Of a stretch of DNA of 64,000 nucleotides, positions 1-11,287 are shown one piece after another (within the stretch, counting starts at the first letter, position 1; every line of letters starts with the position of its first letter). The translations under genes and the position numbers were made by a program. Below the pieces are notes generated by a model that saw only the letters and a list, made by a program, of their open reading frames with translations, made no database searches and was not told the DNA's origin. The stretch lies in NCBI GenBank assembly GCA_015179045.1, contig WHUZ01000004.1, forward strand, positions 1,984,001 through 2,048,000. The letters are read 5' to 3'. The DNA comes from Kalaharituber pfeilii (taxonomy: Eukaryota; Ascomycota; Pezizomycetes; Pezizales; Pezizaceae).

Positions 1-717
1 AGAGGTTAGATTTTAAGGGGCCAATTCCAAAATACGAGTGGGCGCCAAACAAGCATGAGCATATTGCGTTGATTGCTGGTGGAACTGGTATGCAATGCCA
101 TTTTCTTCGTACCCCGGTTTCCATATTGCAGATCTCGGAGAAGAGGGTGGTGGGTAAAGAGAGAGGAAACTGACGTTTGATTCAAACCGGCATATGTAGG
201 CATTACCCCGATGTGGCAATTAATCAAGACCATCATCAAGAACCCGGAGGATAAGACGAATATTATCCTTGTTTATGGTAATCGCAATGAGGATGTACGT
301 TCTCACATTCACTTCCATTCTATTCTTCTAGAGCCTTTCATTCTATCCTATCACAGTTCGTAAAGTCCAAACTAACGTGATGCCCTTCCTTGTCCGTGCT
401 CCCTGCAACAGGAAATAATCCTCAAGAAGGAACTCCAAGAGCTCGAAAACACCTATCCGCAGCGCTTCAAAGCCTTCTATGTCCTTGACAAGAAGCCCGC
501 CGGGTCCAACTGGGCCGTGGAGGGTTACATCACTAAGGAGCTCCTCAAGACGGTGCTTCCAGAACCCGGAAAGGGAAATAATAAGATCTTTGTGTGTGGA
601 CCCCCGGGCATGTATAAGAGCATCTCAGGTGGTAAGAAGAGTCCTAGCGATCAGGGTGAGTTGTCGGGGATCTTGAAGGAGCTAGGGTATTCGAAGGAGG
701 AGGTGTATAAGTTTTAG
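1..717 (+). CDS. MCR1: NADH-cytochrome b5 reductase, mitochondrial (MCR1-type), 3' part
   Basis: Three exons are visible: 1-87, 200-294 and 412-717. The gene enters from the left edge, so the N-terminus and FAD-binding half are missing. The retained part reads from an [12 protein letters not shown] linker through GGTGITP (the NAD-binding loop, formed across the first intron) to [14 protein letters not shown] and a C-terminal KF before TAG. The CGPP motif is the conserved nicotinamide-contact element of the ferredoxin-reductase fold. The family moves electrons from NADH to cytochrome b5; the KGPIPKY and [17 protein letters not shown] segments match the mitochondrial outer membrane/intermembrane-space form Mcr1 better than the ER form Cbr1. 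Both introns (112 and 117 nt) start GTAYG and restore frame exactly. The transmembrane anchor that would settle localisation lies outside the window. Confidence 0.93.
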
Positions 718-1391
718 ATGGATGGCCAATCAGGAGCTTGGGGGATCTTGTGTTATATGATGTGATAAGAGCTATTTGCGGAATGGAGATGCAGAAGAGC
801 AATATACCATGCCTTGAAAAATTTCTAGTCCTATCGCTTCGGTATTAGATGCTTTTGTAGCCGGTCCTGCCTGGGGTAGAATACCATAGCATATCATACT
901 GTGAATGACATATCCAAAGCCCACTAAGATCGCAAAGTATGATATCACGTGATCGCAGAAGTCCACCCCTGAACTGAGCTACGCCCATGGGGACAAAGCA
1001 CCCAAACCCATTCCAGCCCAGACTACCCTCGTTCTGACAGTAACGGAAAAGTGAATCGTTAACCGTTAAACCCCCAATAATTTAACATTTGTTTGACGCC
1101 TTTAAAATTGAGCCACAAAAAACAAGAATACAGAGGAAATATAAAAAGAAATGGACATAAAAATCCTTTCCCAATGAAGAAAGAGTTCATCCCCACTGCA
1201 ACTGCCATTTCCAATGGCTACTACCCCTACTCTACCCAGCCCGTTGATCACAGATGATGGATGCATGAAGGAATACAAAAGTCGCGAAAGAGTTTTTTTT
1301 TAAATACCCGATAGCCCTTTAGTATAGATTTGAACGATGTGACTGTATTGAATACGTTGCAACAAGAACCCCCGAAAGATAGTGGTCAGAT
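718..1391. other. intergenic, convergent 3' flanks of MCR1 and RPL31
   Basis: No coding region is supported in this 674-nt spacer between two convergent genes. It contains a 10-bp perfect palindrome ATCACGTGAT at 944-953 with a CACGTG E-box core, but at the 3' ends of two genes a promoter role is not obvious. Confidence 0.6.
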
Positions 1392-2202
1392 TTACGCCTC
1401 CTCGACCTGTTTACATCTCGAAGTTAGTTATATCCAAACTTGCAAAGATGTGACCAATTTCTGGATCCTTCCAGTTCAGGGTAACTCACCAAAATAGTAT
1501 GTAGGCCCTTCGGGTTCTTGACGTTCACAGCCTGGACGTACGAGTACAGCTTGTGCTTGGCGCCCTCCTCATCATTGCGCTTGCGGGAGATGCGGATGCG
1601 GAGACGATAGGGCACACCCTTGACACCGGAGCGCCAGACTTCCTTATTGAGTTGAGGGTCAAGACGCACGTCCTCAGTCCCCATTTCTTTGTGTGCGAAG
1701 GCTTTGATCTCTTTGATCGCACGGGGGGCGCGTTTTTTGAAGGACAGGCCAAAGACCTAGGGAGGAGGGGAGACGTTAGCGGGGTGTTCGGAGTGTAGAT
1801 GCTCAATTCCTCCTCATGAATTCTACTTTGTTTTTAATTCCTTCTCCTGCTTAGTGGTGGGGCATGGAGAGGTCGGATTGGGGAAAGCTGCGCAGCCGGC
1901 AATTTGTTCCATCTCTTCTGTTCCATCTCTTCGATAGTCCTCTCGCAATAAACCTCATTCATTTTCCCCCAATCAAATATGTAAAATATTCCGCACTATG
2001 CCTCCCCGACCCGTCGGCTAGACCAACCCCACAATCACACAATTACACAATCACACTTCTCATCCGGGACCGAAATTTCAAAACCGCAAATTCAAACGGA
2101 TTGGAGCAATCACACCCTCTTGTGCAAATGAATTGTGTATTCACGAGCGACGACATCGGAAATAGCCGATCGCTTCTTCTGTGTTCCCTTTGGTGGTGCC
2201 AT
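1392..2202 (-). CDS. RPL31: 60S ribosomal protein L31 (eL31)
   Basis: Structural component of the large cytosolic ribosomal subunit, near the tunnel exit. Three exons on the minus strand: 2116-2202 (29 codons, [11 protein letters not shown] start), 1490-1756 (89 codons) and 1392-1406 (VEEA and stop). All introns are phase 0; the last (1407-1489) contains a CTAAC branch sequence. The protein of 122 aa carries the family signature [17 protein letters not shown] and [18 protein letters not shown], and ends LVEEA as in other eukaryotes. The first intron is 359 nt, long for this window, a common property of fungal ribosomal protein genes. The start is fixed by the conserved basic N-terminus. The gene is divergent to the PCI-domain gene at 2828, with a palindromic motif about 255 nt upstream of its ATG. 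Confidence 0.96.
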
Positions 2203-2827
2203 TGATCTATTCACCCGAAACCTAACTTGTCAGCGCCAACCAGTTCTATTCTGGCAAGATCTCGGTGTCCAGGAGTTCTGAAATGGATGTGTGCATACCT
2301 GATCTGCTTGGTGATGATGGGGGTCAGTGGGTGTCGTGTATTGTCGATTCGTTTAGATACGGTCGTTTAGCTGCGACTGCGTTCGGGGCTAGTTTTTTTC
2401 GGAGATAGTATTGTTTGGGTGGTATGCAGAGTTGGGGAATTTGTGTGGGAAGAGGCTAGGGCAAGCCCTATACGTTGATGAGTAAGCGGAAGGAATCTAA
2501 AAATGGAACGGGGGATGACTAATCAAGTTATCTTCTCTCCTTTGTGCTTCTACCCGTCGGTTGAGCGCCCGGTTCAATTTTGCGAAAGTTACATTTTTAT
2601 TCCTTTCCACGATCCTCCAATACGTGATTTTGCTGGACTGTTTGAACAGATTATGAACAGCTCGGTTTTGCGGTGTGGTTGAAACCTCCTTCATGACATC
2701 GCGACAAGCTTTCTCTAGGACTAGGGTCTGCAATTGAGCCGCAAGACCCCTGCTCCCCACGACAGCTCTAAAACTGGAACCTTGATCACCGCTTGTGTGC
2801 AATAGCTTTCAAACATCATTAAGCATT
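2203..2827. promoter_or_regulatory. bidirectional promoter region RPL31 / CSN12-like
   Basis: A 625-nt spacer between divergent start codons. At 2457-2470 lies the perfect 14-bp palindrome TAGGGCAAGCCCTA, whose reverse complement recurs (13 of 14 bases) upstream of RPL20 at 25418-25430. A TTTTTTT run precedes the RPL31 side. No coding region is supported here. Confidence 0.5.
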
Positions 2828-4511
2828 ATGTCTAGATCGAAATCAGGCGCTTCAATTCTCTAGTAAGATTGTCCACGTGAATTCTAGAGCAGAATTACGC
2901 TAATAACTCTTTGCTGTAAGTAAAACTTTTGCTCGAGGTTACCAGAGTCAGAATGGCACATTAGCTGCCTCTGTCTTTGCTCTTAACCGCAGTTCCCTCC
3001 GCAGCCTTGCCCTGTCATCCGAGCGCGAAATACGCAGCGAGTTATTGAGCAATGGAACCTTTGGAAGCCTAACGTCTGGTCCGGAGGTGATGAGCTGGGT
3101 GGACGTGTTCACGTGCTTCTGGAAAGTGGCTGGCGCACTGGTAGGGGATGAGGAGGAGGACTGGGTGAAAGCTTGGGAGGCGCAGAAGGATCTGGTACTG
3201 TATGCTTGCACTCCAGGGAAGTCGTCCATTGGGTTTTGCTGAGTGTCGCATATTCAGGGCTGTGATACGGGGATTCCAGAATTCGCAGTGGCCGAATTAC
3301 CTCCTTCCCGTACTATATCAGACGTCAAATAATCTCCGAATTTTAGCAATACGAGCCGATACGTATATCCTTGCTACTAGTAAGATATCGATATCCGTGG
3401 AGCAACTCCAGGAGAAACTAGAAGATGCGGCAAGAGTCATCAATCGAGGATTCACCATATGCATCAGTGACAGGGCGCCATTGGAGGAGTCCAGGAAATG
3501 GGGAACGTATTATATGAGCAATCTTTTGTTTAAAACGTATTTCAAGGTGCGTCCGCTCTCTGGGAATACGCAACTGAGGGCCGGCCGCCATGTTGGAGGA
3601 TACGACCAAGTGAACTGCTAACCTAGAAAAAACATTTAGCTGAATACCATTTCTTTAACAAAGAATATTTTGCGAGCCATAGATGCGTCGACCTCAGATT
3701 TACCCTCTATAAGCGTTTTCCCAAGCAGTCAAGGTGTTACATTTTGGTACTACTTAGGGGTCGTAAACTTCTTAGAGGGGAAGTATGAGGAGGTAAGTTT
3801 TCGTGATTCCAGTGTTCAAAACAAAAGAGCTAATTTGTTAGGCCGAAAAAAATCTCATGCTAGCTCTTGACCGCTGTTATGCAAAGGCGAAGAAGCAGAG
3901 AGAGTGAGTGCTCCGGTTTTGAATGGGCTCAGGGTAATGGCTAACTTATCCATAGACTCATCCTGATGTACCTTATCCCAACACGACTTCTTACGAAGCA
4001 GTTATTGCCCACAAAAGCCCTTCTATCACAATATCCTCGTCTTGAAGCGCTTTATTTACCGTTCACTCAGTGTATTAAAGCTGGTAATCTGAAAATGTTT
4101 GATGAAGCCTTAGCAGCGGGTGAGGAGGAATTTGTCAAATGGCGAATATACCTCACACTCGAGCGCGGGAGGGAAGTTGTGCTAAGGAATCTATTCAGGA
4201 AAGCCTACTTGCTTCAGCCTGCAGAGGGTCAAGCGAAGACAAGAGTACCACTTGAGATATTTAGGGTAGCAGTAGAATTAAGCTCAGGAGCTGGAAAGGG
4301 GGAAACAGAGGTGGAGGAGGTCGAATGTTTGCTAGCCAACATGATATGCAGTGTAAGCTATTGCCAATATCTAGCCTTACGGTTTACGGCAAGGACTAAT
4401 TGCGGGATCTCGGTGAAATAGGGCTACATGAAAGGATATATCTCACGAGAACACTCCAAGGTTGTGTTGAGTCAAAGGGATCCATTCCCGGGAACGAAAG
4501 TAGAGGAGTAG
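2828..4511 (+). CDS. CSN12: PCI-domain protein, Csn12/Thp3 family
   Basis: Seven exons: 2828-2862, 2921-3199, 3258-3546, 3640-3792, 3842-3903, 3956-4352 and 4422-4511; the frame closes exactly, giving 434 aa. Diagnostic segments are KLEDAARVINRGFTICISDR with PLEESRKWGTYY, LLFKTYFK, then VTFWYYLGVVNFLEGKYEEAEKNL (TPR-like), LMYLIPTRLLTKQLLP, EEEFVKWRIYLTLERGREVVLRNLF (winged-helix PCI core) and VECLLANMI...GYISREHSKVVLSQRDPFP. Members associate with the COP9 signalosome in yeast and, as Thp3-Csn12, function in transcription elongation and mRNA processing. The first exon (11 codons plus 2 nt) is the least certain part: it was chosen because its 58-nt intron restores an open frame containing YQSQNGTLAASVFAL. 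The gene shares a bidirectional promoter with RPL31. Confidence 0.88.
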
Positions 4512-5310
4512 TATTGATCATTATAACATGCATTTGGATATATTGTCGATTGTCTATATTCATGCGCTAGCATAGATGTTTTCCTATTCTAAGCTGAGGC
4601 TTTTGTTCAGTGATATCAAATGTCTATTGTATTCCTCTTTCTTCTTAGTCTACTGTTGGATTGGACCAATCTGGGTTCACCATAAGATACCACGTAAAGA
4701 ATCGACAAATTGAAATGCCCATACGAGTGTGCAATAATTATATTGTTGTCCAGTACTGATTGATTGTGAACATTTACTTACCGGACGGGTTATCGTAACA
4801 TAGTTGGAATGCACCTACTTAGTTACCTAAGTAGACACCTTCCTTATGCACTGGTAGCTACTGGCCTATATTAACTAAGGAGGTGATCCAGTCTTATTAT
4901 CCAAGTTAGGCGTCGAACATCATATAAACAAACTTCACAAATCATGACACCTGTTCTGCTAAATGCGTACCGAGGCTATGCATCTCAGTTCAAAGGAACG
5001 AAGAGCTTGGAACCAAAATTGGAAGAGGGGTATAAACTTGATCTGTATAAAACCATTGAGAAGAATGACCAACATTCAACGGATTGGATACTAGTATTGG
5101 ATGGACACTGTAGTGGATTTGGTGTGTGGAGAATCAGTCTCAGCTTATGAGGAGCATGGCGTTACACTGATCCGTCATGTTGCCATTTCTTTCACTGCCA
5201 TATCTACCAGATATTGCATATGATTACTTACTATGTACGATTCACATGCAACAGCTGTGGTACTCGCAGCAAAGAATGAGGGAAGTAAGAATTCACTCTT
5301 ATGTGGATAA
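4512..5310. other. intergenic, no supported gene
   Basis: A 68-codon open frame at 4944-5150 has no recognised family or splice partners and is not called. A hairpin with perfect 8-bp arms (CTACTTAG/CTAAGTAG, loop TTAC) lies at 4815-4834. A 16-base string at 4876-4891 equals the reverse complement of the bacterial 16S rRNA 3' end (see findings). Confidence 0.5.
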
Positions 5311-5490
5311 GGTATACTAGCCAGGAAAATATTGCCCTGTCCGAATACATATTTTACTGGCTAGTATAGCTTTTCTTCTGTTCTCGTACCCAGTCTAAAG
5401 AGACGGGTTGCCAAGCCGAAATTTAGTTCTGCAACCCCGTCTGCTAGCCACAGCAGAGGCCGAAAATAATAGTCTGGGCACGAGAACAGC
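5311..5490. repeat. nested foldback (MITE-like) element
   Basis: Three inverted repeat pairs are packed into 180 bases: 5311-5332 with 5349-5370 (around ACTAGCCAG...CTGGCTAGT), 5379-5396 with 5471-5490 (CTGTTCTCGT...ACGAGAACAG), and inner 5400-5411 with 5431-5442 (AGACGGG...CCCGTCT). The 21-base right arm at 5338-5358 recurs exactly at 39476-39496, and the outer terminus TCTGGGCACGAGAA recurs at 27091-27104. No transposase is present. This is what a small non-autonomous DNA element would look like; the family is not identified, and target-site duplications were not resolved by eye. Confidence 0.6.
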
Positions 5491-5819
5491 TATTTCTTCG
5501 TTGTATGAAAATTATTAAACAAGCCTCTGACATCGCATAAAACCGGATCATTCTGCAACTTACCGTGGCGACTCGCTATACATGTATGTAAGAACGCTGT
5601 AACTTCACAGATCTTGACGAGCTTAAATATCTTGTGTGCCTAGTCTTGTTACTGTATGCCAACCAGTACACTGTGGCTTTTGGGGTTGCCACCAGCCACG
5701 ATACATTATGTAATTCTGTGGCGCAATTTTCCTCTAACAATGCTGTAGATTTGAGCAATAAGATTTCACCATCTAATATTACACATCTCGTCTTGGTAGG
5801 AGCCTAACGCCCAGATATC

Positions 5820-6857
5820 ATGATACTCAAACCCCCCCAAAAAACCTCAAAAGCAGCAGCTAAGAGGACATGTTATGAACGCAGCAATGCCGAAGAGAAC
5901 GAAGAGAGTAAGGAGGAAACGAGGAGAGAACAGAGAGAACAGAGAGACAAAGATGAACAGGAAGCCGAGGTATCGGAGAAAGGCAGTGAAGTAGAGCACA
6001 GAAATATAGGTGGACTGCTGGTTGGAAAGCACGGAACAAACATCAAAGTCACCCAAGCTACTAAGCCTGTCAATAATTCTAATCAATCTGTTTTATCAAC
6101 TCCTCAGAGACACTTCCATTCATCTCCAAACCTGTTATCAGTGTCAGTAAAACGGCAGAGACTAGACAGTGCAACAGCAGCCTTGAACACGTTGAGAAAA
6201 CCATTTCGATCTCCACTCATTGTGAGACGTGGAGACGAATCTGATCAATCAGTGAGATCGCATACCCCTACTACCCCTGCCAAAATTGCAACTAGAAGTG
6301 TGGAACCAAAAAGAGAGCACGTAACTCGCACTCACCAGCCCAAGTTCTCCACGTCTACCCGCAATGACCCCGAAATTGCTGCACTTTCGGCACAAGTCAC
6401 CAATCTTCGCACACGCCTTAAGGCTGCACAAACTTATCTATCCATGTCACAACAAGCACTTACACTTGAATCTCTGCCGCCAACACACAAGGACTCTGAT
6501 GAACATCTCGAGGAACTCATCATGAGGTGGCGGGCATCTGCGAGACAGGCTGCAGATTACTTATTTGGCATAGCCGGAGATAGGGTTAATAGAATGGGTG
6601 GAGCAAGAGCATATTTCCAGCGAGAAAGAGAACGGAAAATCAAATGGGAGAGCGACGGCGAGGTGGAGTGTAAAGGAGATGATTGGTCGAATGACATTGA
6701 CCCAGAGGCTCGAGAAGAGCGAAAAAGACAGTTAATGGCAGAGTATGACCTTGATGACCTTCCGACAGGCGGGAAATCACGGAGAGAGATGGACATTGCC
6801 CAAACAGATGATGATGTGAGTATGAAATTTGATTTAGCATTTCCTGAGCCGAGATAG
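5820..6857 (+). CDS. SFR1: Swi5-partner recombination mediator, Sfr1/Mei5 (Dds20) family
   Basis: Single-exon gene of 345 aa. The first 170 residues are low-complexity and charged (acidic/basic repeats around 25-60), with a KPFRSPL motif near residue 127-133, a hallmark of Sfr1/Mei5 proteins. The C-terminal half holds a heptad-like region (EIAALSAQVTNLRTRLKAAQ) and the conserved block EELIMRWRASARQAADYLF...DRVNRMGGARAYF, typical of the Mei5 family. In fission yeast Sfr1 binds Swi5 and stimulates Rad51/Dmc1 filaments; Mei5-Sae3 does this in budding yeast meiosis. A nuclear role in double-strand break repair is therefore inferred. The start at 5820 is the first ATG of the frame. A downstream ATG is possible because the N-terminus is not conserved. 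Confidence 0.85.
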   Translation: MILKPPQKTSKAAAKRTCYERSNAEENEESKEETRREQREQRDKDEQEAEVSEKGSEVEHRNIGGLLVGKHGTNIKVTQATKPVNNSNQSVLSTPQRHFHSSPNLLSVSVKRQRLDSATAALNTLRKPFRSPLIVRRGDESDQSVRSHTPTTPAKIATRSVEPKREHVTRTHQPKFSTSTRNDPEIAALSAQVTNLRTRLKAAQTYLSMSQQALTLESLPPTHKDSDEHLEELIMRWRASARQAADYLFGIAGDRVNRMGGARAYFQRERERKIKWESDGEVECKGDDWSNDIDPEAREERKRQLMAEYDLDDLPTGGKSRREMDIAQTDDDVSMKFDLAFPEPR

Positions 6858-9800
6858 GCAACCCGGCGAAGCGAACAGAGCGGGAATGGCTCCCGCCGAC
6901 TGGCAAAATGTAATAGGGTGGAGAAGAGCAGCTGATGGCTCAGTTAAGCTGGCTAACATGATATATATCCCATGACACATGGGAGCGGGTGATAAATGTA
7001 ACAGCATTTTACGATGGACATGATGCTCAAGACGATGAACATAGATTTGAGCCTGATCGGGTTCGATCCGGATCGGCAATGCTGGATTAGCGATTAAGAG
7101 AAGGATGCACAAGCCGTCCAGTAGATGGCCTTTTTTTTTTTTTTTTTTTTTCACTGTTGCATCCTGCCTCCTGCACTGTCCACATTCACAATTGCGTACG
7201 GGCTTCTTCTCATCTTTGCACTATGTTTCTGGGATATGGGATATTTGTTGCCGTTAGTTCAGTTGCCCCTTCTCCAAGGTCATGTTCGTACCTCCGTGGT
7301 CTTACAATTCAGGACACATCCTCAATCATCAGAACTGGAGAAGGTATGAACTATCCATCCAGCCCGTACATATAGTTTCAGGGTGTGTAAGATCCGAGTA
7401 AGAAAACGAGAGGAAAAATAAGATATCAAACTAGATGACTTCCAACCTTTAGACGTTACACACGATGTTCATGTACTTTCCCCTACCAATATCCTTCTTC
7501 CGTTAAGACATTATAATCCTGCATACTGACACTTTCTGTGGGAATTGCACCTGGTACATGTATGTGTGCATTCTACCCCATTGGCCCACTTGATCAGAAT
7601 ATTGTAATTACTCTTCGTACATTTTCCTACAGTATTCAGAGTTAATCTCGATCTCCCAAGACGACTCTAGGTAGTTTGCTATATCCCTGCTCTGGTCTCA
7701 TCCCTTGCTTCCGCCCACAACCGTTAATTCAACCACTCCAAATGAAACTTGTGTCCACCATGACCACCACAACCGCCGCCATCACTCACTCACCGGCCAA
7801 CTGTGGTACCTGTAAGCAGGAGACATAACATCATCCCGCATTCAAAATTAAATGGACGTGGCACAGATCATTAGGGCGTTGACAAACCGTTTTGCAGCTT
7901 CGTTGGTTCTTTTTCTTTTTCATTACTTTTTCTCCACTTCATCACACTTCGCTTTTATTGTTTGACTCTGATTTACTTTTTCACTTGAGTTATATGCGTA
8001 TGCCGGAATTGCTAATGTATGTCGATTGGTCATTTTGAGTATGCACAGTAGGGAGGAAGCGGAGTGGGAGATGGGGGGAGGTAAGAGGAAGGCTTGGTAT
8101 TTACGGTTCTGAAATAGCACCGTTACATGCTTGCTTCTTGCGTGACGCTTGATGCTGAAGGAAAAACGGGTAGGAAAAAAGCATACTAGTTGGTGAAAGG
8201 TGTGTACTACACTCGGATGCAAAGCCCTAGAGTGGGTGTACAGTGGATTCGAGTGAGCAGGCCAAGACGGTTCGCCGGTCACTTGAGCTGGGTGTGGTGC
8301 TGGTGCATGGGCTTTTTTGTTCGTGCTTACTATACGATTGGACCGGCTGGCAGCGGATAACTCCAGCAAGAGGAGGGGGGGAGGGCGGAGAAGGGGAAAT
8401 AACGTTAGAGGGGGCAGGGTGAATTTGGCTGACAAGACTCTGGTATGCAGGCAACCAGAGAGGTATTACATACCTGATCTAATTGCATACTGGAGGTTTA
8501 AGTACTGCATAGAGAGGTCACCCTGCTGGTGCTGCTGTGATTTGCGGGCGGGGCAAGGGCGGTAGCATAGACGAAGCGCCTTGGAAACTTCAAGTAAGAC
8601 AGAAGGGGAAGGGATGTATTATCTTATCAAACGTGTATCGTGTGTACCTATGCCGGACTAAGAACTGACTGAAGTCTGCGGACCGTAAGTGTATTTATAT
8701 TTAGTCAGATAGCGTGTATACTGACTAGCATTTAAGTATGCATGTTACTATTTCCCCGAAGGAGATCATACAATGAGAGGGCCACGGTAGGGTCCTAATC
8801 GAATTGAGTTGAACTCAATTGAACTCATCGTATGCCACATCAACCGCTGTTGCAAATCATCTTATTCCCCTCCGCTATGCCTAAACACTGTATATCCCCT
8901 CCATCAACTCCACCCCGTGCCTCGCTTCCCTCGACATTCCCCTCCCGGGGCCTTGCTGTACCCTTCGATACCAGCGTGCCATCCGATTCCCCCACTACCA
9001 ATACCATTGCCACACCATGCCTAGTCTGGTTGCACCGACCCTCCCACCGTACCACCGTGCCATGCCATGCGTATCCCCCCCTAGCAATTCAAGTCAGCAC
9101 TGTGGGAGGGATCAACGGGGAAAGTTCAACGAAGGGGAACAAGAACACAAAACGGTAAAAGGAATAGAGATCGGGACACAAGACGAAGACCGGTTTACTA
9201 TATCCTAAGAAGACGACGAAACAACTGTAAGACTGAACAGAATAACGACCCCGTTATACTGTGACCATCCACGATGATGATGATCAGAGGAGGCCCCCTC
9301 CTCTCCCCCAAGAAATACCCGTAACCTTCTGGTACCCCCTTCCTTCTTTGGTAGTCTCCTCCCCCCAGGCCGTCACCCACCGTTGCATCTCAAGTGCCAA
9401 GATTCCCACAGCACCAAACTTAACAACCCCCTTCCTTCCCTTCCTTTCCAGCCTGGATAACTTCCTTATGCATACTACTTTACTTAGCCAGCTTGGGGCA
9501 CATGTACACCAAGAACCACCCCCCCCCCCGCTCCCCCTTACACATACCATACCGGAAATCCCCACACAACCCCCCATTGCTGTCCAGTACATACATCATC
9601 TGGGGATTGTGACACGGTGACTTTCTTTTCTTAGTTCGAGCGAGCGAGGACGGCGGGAGAGATCTGCCTTCTTAGCAATGTAGAGGAGGATGCTTAAGTT
9701 TTTCCTTTGGGTTTACTCACTAAAGAAAGTACTTGGTACTGTATATGTACCATATTTCTATTCAGTTACTTAGTGTCTTTATTTCTCCTTCGACTCCTCT

Positions 9801-10673
9801 TTTTCCGGATTTTCTGCAGATTTCTATCTCATTTCATCTCTATTCATTCTTTTTATTTGCTATTGTTATTTTCTTTTATTTCATTTGTTTATTTTTATTT
9901 GTTTTTCCCCAAATATAGTAATTATTGACGAGATTCACAATTGGTGGAACGCTGGACCGGATAGAATAACTAGCCTCGTACAAGACTAAGTATACAGGTA
10001 CTACAGAGCTGCGGTGGAAGATCGATGGGGAGACTCTTCAGAACATCATGTACAACATACGTAAGTACATAAGTAGCCACCCACATACATACATGTAAGT
10101 ACGCAATGTCACAAAATCTCAGTTGGTGCACGCACAGTGATAGTCGTACAAAGATCCTTAGATCTGGTGGAGCCTTGACTCGGATGGACCCCGTCCATAC
10201 GATACACAATTAGTTAAGCCAGGGAGTAACCGAGGAAACCAGATACTTTCCTCAGATCATTTTGTTTACAACTACATACAACCGAGACATACAGCAATTT
10301 GTGTACCCATAGATCACAAAAACAGAGCAGACCTAAAAAAAATGACAAATACCTATTCGTAAGATAATCAAGCTACCAGTTAAATTATCGTAGCATCAAT
10401 TTTCTACATATCCACATCCCACCAAATCATATCTCGACGTAGTCCCCATTGTCTTCGTGTATATATGTACTGATCGCAGTTAATATGTAAGTAGTAGCAA
10501 AATTGTAAGCAATTCAGCATGTGTTTGTGACCCTGGTGCCATCCAATTCATCACAATTCATGGCACTCCGCAAGTTACATACGCCACGCCAGTTCCTGCA
10601 GCGTGAAGAAGTAAACTGTAATGCCATCAGTAGCTCCTCCCCTCCTCAATCCCCCCTAACCCGCCTCCCCGCA

Positions 10674-10711
<38 letters not shown>

Positions 10712-11287
10712 AAGGAAAAACAAATGAATGAGTGGGAGAAAAAAAGAAAAGGGAAAAACCCAAACCACCTCCAAAATCCAAAACCCTCTTCCAGAAAGAG
10801 ACGCCACCCAGAAACACCTATTCACGATCGCATCCAAAACTTTGCCTTATATCCTCATGTCATGGTAATGAAGTTACCCTACTCCCACTCCCATTCCCCG
10901 CATAACCCCTAAAAATCGCTTCACACCCCCGGTAAACTCCTTCGTGAAACACTAAAGAAATCCCAGAAAAAAGGACCCATTATATCCCTAGCGATATTCA
11001 AAAAAAAAAAAGGAAAAGAAAAGAGTAACAGGAAAAGTGGAGATGGTTAGTCAAGAATTAGGTGAATATCGGAGTAGAAAGAGAAGATTAAGAAGAAATG
11101 TAAAAGCAAGAAAGCACAAAATGTACTGCTGGGTAAGATGAAATTCAGTCCCAACATTAGGAACTCACCTTACCATCCTTCAAAGACACATTTTGGATTA
11201 CCATTGCAAGGAACCCGCCAGCTACATTTGGCCGCGTTAAAACAGGTATCTACTGCTGTATATGCTCATAGACCGCCTCTTGAGCAA
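6858..11287. other. 4.4-kb gene-poor interval
   Basis: No coding region is supported. Contents: T21 tract at 7131-7151, C-rich low complexity around 8860-9560 (including a C10 run near 9521), pyrimidine-rich 9760-9910, and an A36 tract at 10675-10710. Open frames here lack family motifs and coincide with compositional bias. A short ATG frame at 7742 ending CGTCKQET is 28 codons and not called. Low-copy spliced genes or noncoding RNAs cannot be excluded by eye. Confidence 0.5.
10675..10710. repeat. poly(A) homopolymer, 36 nt
   Basis: Uninterrupted run of 36 A, the longest homopolymer in the window, about 580 nt from the abaA stop codon. It could be a retroposed poly(A) relic or simple slippage; no adjacent retroelement was recognised. 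Confidence 0.95.

Noticed and set aside
4944..5150. 68-codon open frame
   Set aside because: No recognised family, no splice partners, located next to a repetitive element; below a length that is informative.
7057..7073. GGTTCGATCC resembling a tRNA B box
   Set aside because: The surrounding 80 nt do not fold into a T-arm with acceptor and anticodon arms, and no A box is at the right distance.
7923..8435. 170-codon minus-strand frame
   Set aside because: Composition-driven (Pro/Leu/Ser) without domains; no support for a gene.
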